A DNA stretch of 64,000 nt from Verrucomicrobiota bacterium (GTDB taxonomy: Bacteria; Verrucomicrobiota; Verrucomicrobiia; Chthoniobacterales; Terrimicrobiaceae), in contig JAGWWS010000001.1 of assembly GCA_018970255.1 (NCBI GenBank), positions 62,001-126,000 of the forward strand, in the 5' to 3' direction. The notes below the pieces were generated by a model. It saw only the letters and a program-made list of their open reading frames with translations. It was not told where the DNA came from and made no database searches. Positions 19,126 through 30,902 of the stretch are shown here, in pieces. A program made the translations under genes and the position numbers. Numbering within the stretch: position 1 is the first letter of the stretch; each line of letters begins with the position of its first letter.

Positions 19126-20156
19126 TTGCCGGAACGGGCGGCGCGGCGGCGCACGAGGTAGAACCATCCGCCGGGCAGCCCCCAGAGCAGGTAAACAATC
19201 ATTCCGGCCACGGAGATGAGGAGGCCGGTGCCTTTTGCGGCGGCGCAGAGTTCGAAGAGGAGTTGGTCGAGGAGGGCTTCGCGGACGCCCATGCCGTTCA
19301 GGCTCAGCGGGAGCGAGGAAACGGCCGTGACGAGCGGCATGATGGACATCATGTCCACGAATCCCACCTTCGCGGTGAAGGCGAGGCCGACGAAGTAGAA
19401 TGCGGCGAAAAACGAGAGGAGCATTGGGATGGTGAGCAGGGCGCCGAGGACGGCCTCGCGGCGGTTTTCGATGCAGAGTTGCCAGAGCCCGGAGAGTTTC
19501 ACGATGCGTTCGCGGAACGGGAGGCGGGCGGGCAGGCGCTCCACGAGGTGGCGCGTGGTGAGGACGAACGAGGCGGCGAGCCCGGCGGCCATGGCTGCAA
19601 GGATGACGGCGAAAACCTGCATCACGCCCGAGACGGCGGCGCTTTTGGCAAACCAATCGGCGCGCCACCATGCGAAAAAGAGCCCCATGGCGACAAGGAC
19701 CAGGACGGCGAAAAGGCGGTCGATGGCCACGCTCAGGAACCCGGCGGTGCGGTGCTCCGGGTGGTCCCTCATGAGGTAGAGCACGCGGACGACATCGCCG
19801 CCGGTGGTGCCGGGGAGGAATTGGTTGAAGAACGCGCCGATGAAGAACAGGCGCGTGGTTTCGGCAAAGGGCACGCGGAGGTGGAGCATCTCAAGGAACA
19901 ACTGCCAGCGCAGGATGCCGAAGAGTTCGCACAATCCCGCAGCCACAAGCGCGGCAAGGACCCAACGCCAATCGGCTTTCGCGATGGCCTCCGCCATGTC
20001 TTCTCGGCGCTCGGGATCGTGGAGGAGCCACCAGAGCAGGCCGACCGTCACGGCAGCCTGCAGGATTTTTACGGCGGTGTCGCGGAAACGGTGGGCGGCG
20101 GGGGGTTCCGTGCCGGCGGAACCGGGAAGTGGTGTGGCGCCGTCGGGGGCAGGCAC
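19122..20156 (-). CDS. Lysylphosphatidylglycerol synthase TM-region/flippase-like protein
   Basis: A 344-residue membrane protein of the UPF0104/LPG_synthase_TM family, with six to eight hydrophobic segments and the family blocks FFIGAFFNQFLPGTTGGDVVRVLYL (about 105-130), AIDRLFAVLVL and SLPLSLNGMGVREALL (about 270-285). These proteins are proposed lipid flippases or scaffolds in glycolipid export. The lysyl-transfer domain of MprF is absent. It starts 6 bp after the glycosyltransferase gene, suggesting that the two act in one glycolipid or polysaccharide pathway, and its stop overlaps the permease start. Confidence 0.85.
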   Translation of the reverse strand: MPAPDGATPLPGSAGTEPPAAHRFRDTAVKILQAAVTVGLLWWLLHDPERREDMAEAIAKADWRWVLAALVAAGLCELFGILRWQLFLEMLHLRVPFAETTRLFFIGAFFNQFLPGTTGGDVVRVLYLMRDHPEHRTAGFLSVAIDRLFAVLVLVAMGLFFAWWRADWFAKSAAVSGVMQVFAVILAAMAAGLAASFVLTTRHLVERLPARLPFRERIVKLSGLWQLCIENRREAVLGALLTIPMLLSFFAAFYFVGLAFTAKVGFVDMMSIMPLVTAVSSLPLSLNGMGVREALLDQLLFELCAAAKGTGLLISVAGMIVYLLWGLPGGWFYLVRRRAARSGK

Positions 20157-20162
20157 GCGGTT

Positions 20163-22127
20163 TTAGGCGGCGAGGGCTTTTTTGCGGCCGCGGCCGCGGC
20201 GGGGGCGGGGCCCGGCCGGAGCGTTATTGCCATTGGTGCCGTTCGAGTGCCCATTCTGTGCGGGCTCGGCGGCGGCGGTCTTCGAAGGGCTGGCAAAAAT
20301 GCCCGAGGTGCTGACGAACACGGGCAGCGGCCGGGTGGTGCGGAAGCGCGAGGAGTCGAACGCCCGGGAGAGGAGACCGCCGGATGGTTGGGGGGCGGGC
20401 TCTGCCGGAGTTGCAGGTGCGGGCGGGGCAACAGGGGCTGCGGGAGGTGCAATGGGGGCGGGTTCGGAAACCAAGGCTGGCGGCGGGGCGGCCGGCTCGG
20501 GTTCGGCAACGGTGGGCTCGGGCGCCGGGGCCGGGGGCTGTGCGGAAGGGAAGGAAATGCGCTTTTTGAGTGGGGGCACGCCCTGCGCAACAGTGAACGC
20601 AGGCTCCGGAGCGGCGGGTTCGAGGGGTGCCGGGACCTCGGTGGTTGGAATTTTCGACGCCTTCGGCGGGCGGCCGCGGCGTTTCTTGGGTTTTTCGGCA
20701 ACCGGTTTGGGTGGCTTGGCGGATTTCGGAGGACGTCCACGGCGCACGGCGGGTTTGGCAATGGCGGCGGGCTCGGATTGGACTTCCTCTTCCGGTTCGG
20801 GGGCGCGCTTCGGTTCGGGTTTTTTGGAGCGCGGGGCGCGGGCTTTGAATGGCCTGCGGGTTTTAGTGGGCGGAGCGAAATCCTCGGCACGGAGAAGTTC
20901 CACGGCGGGCACGGCTTCGTGTTCGCAACCCTCGAAGAGACGTCCGGGCAGGGGATTTCCGGCGATGTAATCGCTAACGGCTTGAAGGATGCGGGTGACG
21001 TTGGTTTCCCATGTGACGAACTCCTCGAAGCCGACCCAGTCGGGTTGCGGGAATTTGGCGTGGATGAGTGTGGCCATGGCATTGGCGACGGCTTCGCTGG
21101 AATCGGGGTCGACATACACGCCCACGCCGAATTGACGGACGAGGTCGCTCATCGGACTGCTCCCGCTGGAGCCGAGAACCATGCGGCGAGCGGCGACGGC
21201 GGTTGGGAGCGTGGCACTCTGCGAATGGTAGGCCGACGAATAGGTCAGCATGATGAAGTCGGCTGCTTGGAAATAGCTGAGACGTTTTTCGTCGGGGACG
21301 AATTCTTCAGAGATGAAAACGCGCTTCGAGACGCCGAGGTCGTCGGCGAGCATTTGATAATACTTTACCGGGCGGTCCTTGTGGGTGGGAACCGTGCCGA
21401 TGATGACAAGGTGGGCTTCGGGGTTTTCAACCAGCGCACGGATGGCGAGGTCGATGTTCTTGTGGTTCCGAATGGGACCGAACGAAAGGAAGACCTTTTT
21501 GCCTCGACCGACCTTCCAGCGCTTACGGATGTGTTTGGGGTTTTCGCGGACGTTTGCAAAACGCTCCGGACCCAGCGGGACCTCGACGGTTTGGAGACGC
21601 GCTGGGATGGGCGACGGATGCGGGAAGCGCTTGTGGGCTATGCCGATTCGGAAGGGGCGGAAGGAGAGGGCGGCATTGAGTTTTTGCCACCATTTCGGGC
21701 CAATGTTGTGCTCGCGCGTGGAGAAATGCAGGTTCGTGGTGTAGATCGTTTTCCGGAAAATCGAGGCGAGCAGGTGGGGCCAAATCCAGAGGGCCGACTG
21801 CGCGGTGACATGGCTGCCGGAGAGAACAATCGTGGGTTTGTTACGAAGCACTTCCCAGCCGAAGCGGATTTGGTTGAAAAGGGTCTGGGTGGCTTTCGCG
21901 ACCTTGCGCGACATGATGTTGCTGGTGCCGCCGGTGGCGCCTTCGAGCAGGCATGTGATGACCGGATAATCCGCGGCGCGCGTGCGGGAGAAATTCGGAC
22001 TGCACACGACCGCGATGCGAAGGCCGAGCTCGTGGAAGGCGCAGGCCTGGCGGTGAATTTGGTCAGCAATCGTGCCGTGGGATCCGGGACAATGAATCAG
22101 GATGTCGAGGCGGCTTGGCGAAGGCAT
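20163..22127 (-). CDS. GT4-like glycosyltransferase with AT-hook-like C-terminal tail
   Basis: A 654-residue protein. Residues about 1-400 form a GT-B glycosyltransferase: the donor-side half contains FLSFGPIRNHKNIDLAIRAL and the acidic region near DLVRQFGVGVYVDPDS. From about residue 425 the protein turns into a low-complexity Ala/Pro/Lys-rich tail of over 200 residues that carries two RRGRPPK motifs and a terminal RRGRGRKK, all resembling AT-hooks. The start at 22127 precedes the first beta strand (LDILIHCPG); upstream extension is unlikely. It heads the operon with the flippase-like protein. The tail could bind DNA, RNA or anionic polymer, or be disordered linker. Confidence 0.8.
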   Translation of the reverse strand: MPSPSRLDILIHCPGSHGTIADQIHRQACAFHELGLRIAVVCSPNFSRTRAADYPVITCLLEGATGGTSNIMSRKVAKATQTLFNQIRFGWEVLRNKPTIVLSGSHVTAQSALWIWPHLLASIFRKTIYTTNLHFSTREHNIGPKWWQKLNAALSFRPFRIGIAHKRFPHPSPIPARLQTVEVPLGPERFANVRENPKHIRKRWKVGRGKKVFLSFGPIRNHKNIDLAIRALVENPEAHLVIIGTVPTHKDRPVKYYQMLADDLGVSKRVFISEEFVPDEKRLSYFQAADFIMLTYSSAYHSQSATLPTAVAARRMVLGSSGSSPMSDLVRQFGVGVYVDPDSSEAVANAMATLIHAKFPQPDWVGFEEFVTWETNVTRILQAVSDYIAGNPLPGRLFEGCEHEAVPAVELLRAEDFAPPTKTRRPFKARAPRSKKPEPKRAPEPEEEVQSEPAAIAKPAVRRGRPPKSAKPPKPVAEKPKKRRGRPPKASKIPTTEVPAPLEPAAPEPAFTVAQGVPPLKKRISFPSAQPPAPAPEPTVAEPEPAAPPPALVSEPAPIAPPAAPVAPPAPATPAEPAPQPSGGLLSRAFDSSRFRTTRPLPVFVSTSGIFASPSKTAAAEPAQNGHSNGTNGNNAPAGPRPRRGRGRKKALAA

Positions 22128-22281
22128 GCTGGAAAATCGATGTGTCGTGTTCCGGCATGGCGATGCGTAGTCGGGCGAGGACCGCTCACGCGCCGGTTTA
22201 GTGAAGAGACAATTCCCCTGCATCCGCCGCCGGGCAAGTTTTTTCTCCCATGCGGGCTGTAAGGGATACTAAAGTTCACGC

Positions 22282-25622
<3,341 letters not shown>

Positions 25623-25742
25623 GCGAGTGTGTTTATTTTTCAACAGCGCGACAGCATTTTTGGGAAATTTCCAACAGGCGCCTGTGGGTTTTTGCGGAAA
25701 GTGGCGGCTGCAAGGGGTGGAAAATGGTTGGCACGGGGGTTG

Positions 25743-25758
25743 CTTGATCAAAGTCAAG
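25743..25758. promoter_or_regulatory. FNR/CRP-family-type palindrome
   Basis: CTTGATCAAAGTCAAG is an inverted repeat (CTTGA, 6 nt, TCAAG) and matches the classical FNR/Anr box TTGAT-N4-GTCAA. It lies about 120 bp upstream of the vanZ-like gene and 90 bp downstream of the transglutaminase-like gene. No convincing -10 element was found at the expected distance in either direction, so the target is unclear. Chance occurrence is possible. Confidence 0.4.
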
Positions 25759-25760
25759 AT

Positions 25761-25834
25761 CAGCCCGGTTGCAGGGACGCCCACGAACTTGGGGGAGGGA
25801 GTGGGCAGGGGAAGCAACCGGGCTGCTTCTTTTT
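25761..25834 (+). ncRNA. Possible small stem-loop RNA or terminator-like element
   Basis: A perfect 12-bp inverted repeat (CAGCCCGGTTGC at 25761-25772 and its complement at 25814-25825) encloses a 41-nt G-rich loop and is followed on the plus strand by CTTCTTTTT, a U-rich tail. No plus-strand gene precedes it, so it is not an ordinary terminator. It could be a small RNA whose control involves the FNR-like palindrome immediately before it, or a terminator for antisense transcription. On the minus strand the same hairpin lies just after the transglutaminase-like gene but lacks a U tract. Confidence 0.3.
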
Positions 25835-27714
25835 CAACGGCTGGCGGCTTCGAATTGCGCGAGCAGGAGGTCGAGGGGTTGGCCGCGTTCGGGCGAGAGT
25901 TCCCTGCGGAGGATGGCAAGCGTGCGGCGGGCGCGGGCCTTGTTGCCCGATTCGAGGAGCGCGGCGAGGAAGGGGACGGCGACTTCGTTGGCGAAATTCC
26001 CGCCGCCTTCCTTCCCGATGGAGAGGAGTTGGCGGTGGAACTCGGCGGCCGCGGCGTCGATATCGCCCGCATCGAGGAGGGTGCGGACTTTTTGGGCGGC
26101 GACGGAGACGCTGAGGTCCGAGCGGCTGCGGCGGTTTTGGGTCGAAATCTGGCGCTCGATTTTTTGGGCTTCGAGGGAATCCCCGGCCGAGCGGCGGATT
26201 TCGGCGAGGGCTTGCTGGTGGCGGACCTTCAGGTCGGGGACATTCGAAAAGCGGCGGATGGCTTCTTCGTGGAAGCGGGCGGCTTCGGATGGCGGGGCGC
26301 CCGTGGCCGCGAGGTGGGCGGCCTTTGCATCCCAAGCCTCGGGGCTCTCGGGGCAGGCGCGGATGGCGGCATCGAGGCAGGCGCGGGCTCGCACGGGGTC
26401 GCCGTTTTTCGAATAAACCGAGGCCATGGCGAGTTCGTTCATGGCGGCGGCGAAGGCGGGCTTGTCGCGGAAGCGGGCGGAGAGGAGCTTGAGTTCGTGG
26501 TCGCTGATGGGGAGCCAGGATTGGGGGTCCAGCGCGCGGCCGACGGCGTAGTTTTGTTGCGAGTAGCGGCCGCAATCGAGTTCCCAGCGGTCGTCGCCGC
26601 GCATGTAGCCGAACCAGGCATGGCCGCCATCGCTGCCCTGGCCGGTGAAGAACAGCGTGGGCAGGCCGCGGGCTTTCCCGGCGATGGCGGCGAAGTGGGC
26701 CTGGTCCACGCAGATGCCGCCCTGCCCCGAAATGGCGGCGAGCGTGTAGGGGCCGCCAGCCCACTCGAAGGCGCGGCTTTTGATACGGTCTTCGCGGTAG
26801 CGGATTTGGCTGAAGGCGCGGCCGAAATTCGAGCGGGAGAGGCGGACATTTTTCCGGGCCCAATCGAGTTCGGTGGGTTCGACAAAGGCGTCGATGGCGA
26901 ATTTGAGCTGCGAGGGCGAAAGTTTGCGCGGGTCGAGGAGGAGTTTGCCGGGCGCGGAGGCGGCGGCCGACCAGGCGGCGAATTGCTCCGCAACCGGTGG
27001 GACCCGCTTCGGGACAAGGTTGGGAGCGACCTGGGCGTGCGGCCAAAACGGCGGGAGGGCGGAATCGTTCACAACGGCGAGGGCAATGGCGAGGCTGGCA
27101 AATTCGCGCCACCGGGCGGGATGGGATTCCCGGATTTCGCGGAGGTTTGCGAGGACGAGCGGGAGGTAGTCCGAATCGGAAACCGTGGAGAAAAACGCGC
27201 GGGAAAAAGAAGGGTCGTCGAGGAGTTCGCGCGCGAATTCGCCGCCCACGATTTCCGACAGTCGGCCGGAGGCGAGGCGGGAGCCAGCGGGCAACGCCTC
27301 GTTTTCCAACCTCGAAACGGCGGAGGCATCGCCCAATGCCGCTGCGGCGGTGGTGGTGTCGAGTGTTTCCAGTTCCGGTGGCTGGGCGTTTCCGACCGGC
27401 AGGTAGTAGATGGTGTCGGTTTTTTTCTCGCGGAAGAAGCGGCGCTGGACGAGGGCACGGTTTTCGGCGGCGGCATCCCGGGAGAGCAGGCCGCACCAGC
27501 GCCAGAGGTCGAGCCAAGCCGTGAATGCGGGTGTTTGCTGGGCGCCGGGCTTGTGGGCTGCGGCGAATTCCCGTTCGAGGCGGCCGCTTGCGGCGGGGAA
27601 CCCTTCGGCGAAAATCCTGTCGATGTCGGCGGGGCCGGGCGGGTTTTTGAAATCCATGGCATGGGCGCAAACCGAAGCCAGCAGGCAAACAAACGCGGGG
27701 GCGGGGATTTTCAT
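25834..27714 (-). CDS. Exported transglutaminase-like protein with TPR-like region
   Basis: A 626-residue protein with a signal peptide (MKIPAPAFVCLLASVCAHA). A transglutaminase-like core lies near 300-360: GGICVDQAHF with candidate Cys, GSDGGHAWFGYM with candidate His and RWELDCGRY with candidate Asp. The C-terminal third has TPR-like helical repeats (VYSKNGDPVRARACLDAAIRACPESPEAW and similar). Both a peptidase and a scaffold role are possible, and substrate is unknown. The ATG overlaps the ogg stop by 4 nt. The start at 27714 is chosen because it begins the signal peptide; the upstream open frame is antisense noise. Confidence 0.75.
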   Translation of the reverse strand: MKIPAPAFVCLLASVCAHAMDFKNPPGPADIDRIFAEGFPAASGRLEREFAAAHKPGAQQTPAFTAWLDLWRWCGLLSRDAAAENRALVQRRFFREKKTDTIYYLPVGNAQPPELETLDTTTAAAALGDASAVSRLENEALPAGSRLASGRLSEIVGGEFARELLDDPSFSRAFFSTVSDSDYLPLVLANLREIRESHPARWREFASLAIALAVVNDSALPPFWPHAQVAPNLVPKRVPPVAEQFAAWSAAASAPGKLLLDPRKLSPSQLKFAIDAFVEPTELDWARKNVRLSRSNFGRAFSQIRYREDRIKSRAFEWAGGPYTLAAISGQGGICVDQAHFAAIAGKARGLPTLFFTGQGSDGGHAWFGYMRGDDRWELDCGRYSQQNYAVGRALDPQSWLPISDHELKLLSARFRDKPAFAAAMNELAMASVYSKNGDPVRARACLDAAIRACPESPEAWDAKAAHLAATGAPPSEAARFHEEAIRRFSNVPDLKVRHQQALAEIRRSAGDSLEAQKIERQISTQNRRSRSDLSVSVAAQKVRTLLDAGDIDAAAAEFHRQLLSIGKEGGGNFANEVAVPFLAALLESGNKARARRTLAILRRELSPERGQPLDLLLAQFEAASR

Positions 27715-28595
27715 GGCTTGGATTTTTGGCGGGAGGTGCGCGCGTGGTGGAAGAGGTATTGCTGGACATAGCCGCCGTAGGGGCCGAGGCGGCGGCGGGC
27801 GTAGGCGGCGAGCTGGGCGGGCGTGCCCCCGCGGCCGCGGCGCATGGCCACGAGGATGCGGTGGATCCAGGTGTCGATCGGCACGGCGTCCAAGCGGCCG
27901 TAGGCGAAAAGCAGGATGCAATTCGCCACCTTCACGCCGACGCCCGGGAGTTGCTGCAGCGAATTCCGGAGGTCGGGCGTGGATTTGGCCGCGAGGGCGC
28001 CGAGGTCGGTTTTCCCCGAGTCGAGGAGCCTCGCGGTGGCGAGGAGGTTCGCGGCGCGGTAGCCGAGGCCGCAATCGCGCAACCCCCGCTCCGTGGCGCG
28101 CGAGAGGCTGGCAAAGGATGGGTAGGCATTCACGGGGGAACTTTCCACCGGTTCGCCGAATTTCGAGCGGATCGCGAGCGACATGCCGCGGATGTGGGCG
28201 ACCTGTTTCATCGAACTCGTAATGAAGGTGGCCGTGCATTCCCACAGTGGCTGGCGCAGGATGCGCAGGCCGCGGCAAGCGGCGAGGGCGCTTTGGCAAA
28301 GCGGTTCCGGCGGGAACGTCGCCTCGATTTCGGCCAGCGGGTGGTCGAGCGAAAAATGGTGCGCTGCGGTGGCGGGGTCGCCATGGAGCACCGCAAGCGA
28401 CGGGCCGTCCTGCGCGATGCGGAAAAATTCGCGCCCGATGAGCCCCGACCAAGAACCGTCGGGGTTTTGATCCCAATGGAAAACCTGCCCGCTCCCGAGC
28501 GTGAGGGCGATGTCGACGGGTCCATTCGGGATGGCGGGTGTTTCCAAAATTGCGCGGGTTTGGGGGGAATTTAGCGGCAACGGCGGAATGTCCAA
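27711..28595 (-). CDS. ogg: 8-oxoguanine DNA glycosylase (OGG1 type)
   Basis: A 294-residue bifunctional glycosylase/AP lyase that removes 8-oxoguanine. The N-terminal domain has GSGQVFHWDQ (about 34-43), typical of OGG1. The helix-hairpin-helix-GPD core contains LPGVGVKVANCILLFAYGRLDAVPIDTWIHR with catalytic Lys222 and Asp241, spaced 19 residues apart as in human OGG1 (Lys249/Asp268). It is divergent from pyk with about 65 bp between starts. Its coupling to an exported transglutaminase-like gene is odd and may be only positional. Confidence 0.92.
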   Translation of the reverse strand: MDIPPLPLNSPQTRAILETPAIPNGPVDIALTLGSGQVFHWDQNPDGSWSGLIGREFFRIAQDGPSLAVLHGDPATAAHHFSLDHPLAEIEATFPPEPLCQSALAACRGLRILRQPLWECTATFITSSMKQVAHIRGMSLAIRSKFGEPVESSPVNAYPSFASLSRATERGLRDCGLGYRAANLLATARLLDSGKTDLGALAAKSTPDLRNSLQQLPGVGVKVANCILLFAYGRLDAVPIDTWIHRILVAMRRGRGGTPAQLAAYARRRLGPYGGYVQQYLFHHARTSRQKSKP

Positions 28596-28660
28596 GCCGG
28601 CGGGGCGTTTGTTAGCGATTGGGGGCTTGCCATGCGCGGGCGGCGGCGGTTCATAGGGTC

Positions 28661-30064
28661 ATGCGGAAAACCAAAATCATTTGCACCCTCGGCCCGGCTT
28701 CCGACTCGAACGAAAAAATCCGCGGGCTGGTGCAGGCGGGGGCGGATATTTTCCGATTGAACATGAGCCATGCGCGGCACGATTGGGTGCGCGATGTGGT
28801 GAAGCGGATCCGCTCCGTTGCCGCGGAACTCGGATCGAACACAGGCATCCTCCTCGACACGCAAGGGCCGGCCATCCGAACGGGCGATGTGCCCGCGAAA
28901 ATCGACCTCAAGCCCGGCGACGCCTTCGAATTCACAGTGCGCGGCGCGAAGGGCGGGGGGAAAAATTCCGTGGATGTGAACTACGACGGCCTCTCCGACG
29001 ACATCCATGTGGGCGACACGGTGCTGGTCGACAACGGCGTCATCCACATGAAGGTCCTGGAAAAGGACGCCAACCGGGTGCGTTGCGAGGTCCTGACCGA
29101 GGGCAGCCTCGGCTCCCGCCGCCACATCAACCTGCCGGGCGTGAAGGTCAACCTGCCGCCGCTCACCGAAAAGGACCACGAGGACATCCGGCTCGGCGCC
29201 GAGGTGGGCGTGGACTTCGTCGCCCTGAGTTTTTGCCGCGAGGCCTCGGACATCCTGGAACTCCGCCGCGTGCTCGGTTCCCTCGGGAGTTCGGCCCGCA
29301 CGGTTGCAAAGATCGAGGACCAGAACGCCGTGAAGTTCATCAAGGACATCATCCTCGCCTCCGATGTGGTGATGATCGCCCGCGGAGACCTCGGCATCGA
29401 GTGCCGCATGGAGGAACTCCCGATCATCCAGCGGCGGATCATCAAGCGCTGCATCCAAATCGGTAAGCCGGTCATCGTCGCCACCCACATGCTCGAGAGC
29501 ATGATCGAAAACCCCGTGCCGACGCGCGCGGAGATCACCGATGTGGCGAATGCCGTCTTCGAGCAGGCCGATGCCGTGATGCTGAGCGGCGAGACGGCCA
29601 CGGGAAAATACCCGGTCGAGTGCGTGAAGGTGCTCGACCGAGTGGCCCGGCGCATCGCCCTGAGCGGCGGGGCAGGCTACGCCTCCGAGGCAGTCCTGGA
29701 AACCCAGCGCCAAAAAACCATCCGCTCCGCCGTGGCGCTCGCGAACTCGATCGAAAATTCCAAGCTTGTCGTTTTCACGCGCCGGGGGGACATGGCGGGC
29801 TCGACGAGCCACCTGCGCCCGGAGCGCGCACCGATCTTTGCCTTCGCCCCGCACGAAACGGTGGTGAGGCAACTCGCCATCCACTGGAACACCCACGCGC
29901 TCCGCCTGGATTTCCACACCGATGCCGAGGAAACCTTCGACGAAGCGGAGAAGGTGCTCCTGGCAAAAGGTCTCGTGGTCCCCGGCGACAAACTGATTGT
30001 GCTGCGCGAACTGGTCGAGGGCGAGGAGCACTTCGAATCCATCCAGCTGCGCACCGTGCCCTGA
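28661..30064 (+). CDS. pyk: Pyruvate kinase
   Basis: A 467-residue glycolytic enzyme that converts PEP and ADP to pyruvate and ATP. Family motifs run in order: KTKIICTLGPAS at the N-terminus, RLNMSHARHD, LLDTQGPAIRTG, the B-domain, KIEDQNAV, MIARGDLGIECRMEELP and THMLESMIENPVPTRAEITDVANAVFEQADAVMLSGETATGKYP (active site). Length is typical for the bacterial enzyme. The ATG at 28661 is chosen because RKTKIICTLGP begins the family alignment; an upstream in-frame start would add 14 unrelated residues. Confidence 0.96.
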   Translation: MRKTKIICTLGPASDSNEKIRGLVQAGADIFRLNMSHARHDWVRDVVKRIRSVAAELGSNTGILLDTQGPAIRTGDVPAKIDLKPGDAFEFTVRGAKGGGKNSVDVNYDGLSDDIHVGDTVLVDNGVIHMKVLEKDANRVRCEVLTEGSLGSRRHINLPGVKVNLPPLTEKDHEDIRLGAEVGVDFVALSFCREASDILELRRVLGSLGSSARTVAKIEDQNAVKFIKDIILASDVVMIARGDLGIECRMEELPIIQRRIIKRCIQIGKPVIVATHMLESMIENPVPTRAEITDVANAVFEQADAVMLSGETATGKYPVECVKVLDRVARRIALSGGAGYASEAVLETQRQKTIRSAVALANSIENSKLVVFTRRGDMAGSTSHLRPERAPIFAFAPHETVVRQLAIHWNTHALRLDFHTDAEETFDEAEKVLLAKGLVVPGDKLIVLRELVEGEEHFESIQLRTVP

Positions 30065-30095
30065 GCTTTTTCGCGGCCGCACAGGGATTTCGGGC

Positions 30096-30122
30096 TAAAT
30101 CCGGGCGGTTTTTCGCCGATAT
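30096..30122 (+). promoter_or_regulatory. Sigma-28 (FliA)-type promoter
   Basis: TAAA at 30096-30099, exactly 15 nt, then GCCGATAT at 30115-30122. This differs from the classical flagellar sigma-28 consensus TAAA-N15-GCCGATAA only in the last base. It lies about 70 bp upstream of the flagellin-like gene, which independently supports its assignment. Confidence 0.75.
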
Positions 30123-30191
30123 TTATGCCTAGCAGCCACAGGATGTGACTGCTCGACCGCGGATCGGACTCCGCACCAACAGACAAAGGAT

Positions 30192-30902
30192 ATGTCGCTC
30201 GAAATTTCAAAAGACCCTTCAGGCACGTGCCCTACGCTCGGCTTGGGGGAGAGAACAGCCCGCGAAAGGCGTCATGAAGGCCGCCTGCAGCCGCGCAACC
30301 GCCGCGGCGAGGCATTCGAGGGAAGGGAAGATTTTTGCCAAAACGCACGCACGGCTCACGCGATCCGTCGGGCGCAAGATTTTCATGCAAGCCTCGAGGA
30401 CTCGCTCGCCTTTTTGAAAACCCAAGATGCAGCACTCGAGAGACTTCAGCATCTTTTGGAAAAGGATGGAGCGGACATGGCAGCGCTGAGCGCCGAGTTC
30501 GAGGCGGTCGCAGGGGAAAGTTTCAACGGGCTCCACCTATTCGGCTGCGACGGGGACGAGGGCGTGGTTTACATGAACAGTCCAGAGAGCGAGGACTGCG
30601 TCCATCTCAACCGCCCGCGGATCGGTGCGGATTTTCAAGTTGCCGGCGTCGAAATTTTGAGAGGCGAAGTGGCTTCAGCCCGGGAGGAAAATCACAAGGA
30701 GCAACAGACTCTGGAGGAAATTCTGGTAGCGACCCCAGCTTGCGCGCTGGGAGCCGAACTTTCCCACGGGCACCTCGAAAACACCGAGTCTGCGGGGCAA
30801 ACAGCATTTCGCACCCGCGAAAGCGTCTTGCACGATGCCCGGTTGGCACTGGGCGCCCAGGCAAACGCCGCCCACTCGGCGGTGTTGCGCTTGTTTCAGT
30901 AA
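30192..30902 (+). CDS. Short, divergent flagellin-like protein
   Basis: A 236-residue protein. Residues about 58-115 match the conserved D1 region of flagellins: AIRRAQDFHASLEDSLAFLK-TQD, then an Ala-Glu-Phe segment, then GESFNGLHLFG, as in flagellin blocks ending in FNG-x-x-LFG. The C-terminal ALGAQANAAHSAVLRLFQ resembles the flagellin C-terminus ending in ALRLLQ. The N-terminus (MSLEIS) fits, but residues 11-50 are not flagellin-like, so a compensated frameshift is possible. It is short and lacks a variable domain. A sigma-28-type promoter precedes it. The purine-rich AAAGGA ends 1 nt before the ATG, unusually close. It converges on nnr with a 7-bp overlap. Confidence 0.65.
   Translation: MSLEISKDPSGTCPTLGLGERTARERRHEGRLQPRNRRGEAFEGREDFCQNARTAHAIRRAQDFHASLEDSLAFLKTQDAALERLQHLLEKDGADMAALSAEFEAVAGESFNGLHLFGCDGDEGVVYMNSPESEDCVHLNRPRIGADFQVAGVEILRGEVASAREENHKEQQTLEEILVATPACALGAELSHGHLENTESAGQTAFRTRESVLHDARLALGAQANAAHSAVLRLFQ

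Noticed and set aside
19263-22262. 999-codon plus-strand open frame
   Set aside because: It runs antisense to the flippase-like and glycosyltransferase genes, which both have clear family signatures.
30145-30417. Alternative frame over the flagellin-like N-terminus as an independent gene
   Set aside because: It is basic and Ser/Arg-rich without a motif. It could hold part of an original flagellin N-terminus if two frameshifts occurred, but that is not demonstrable.
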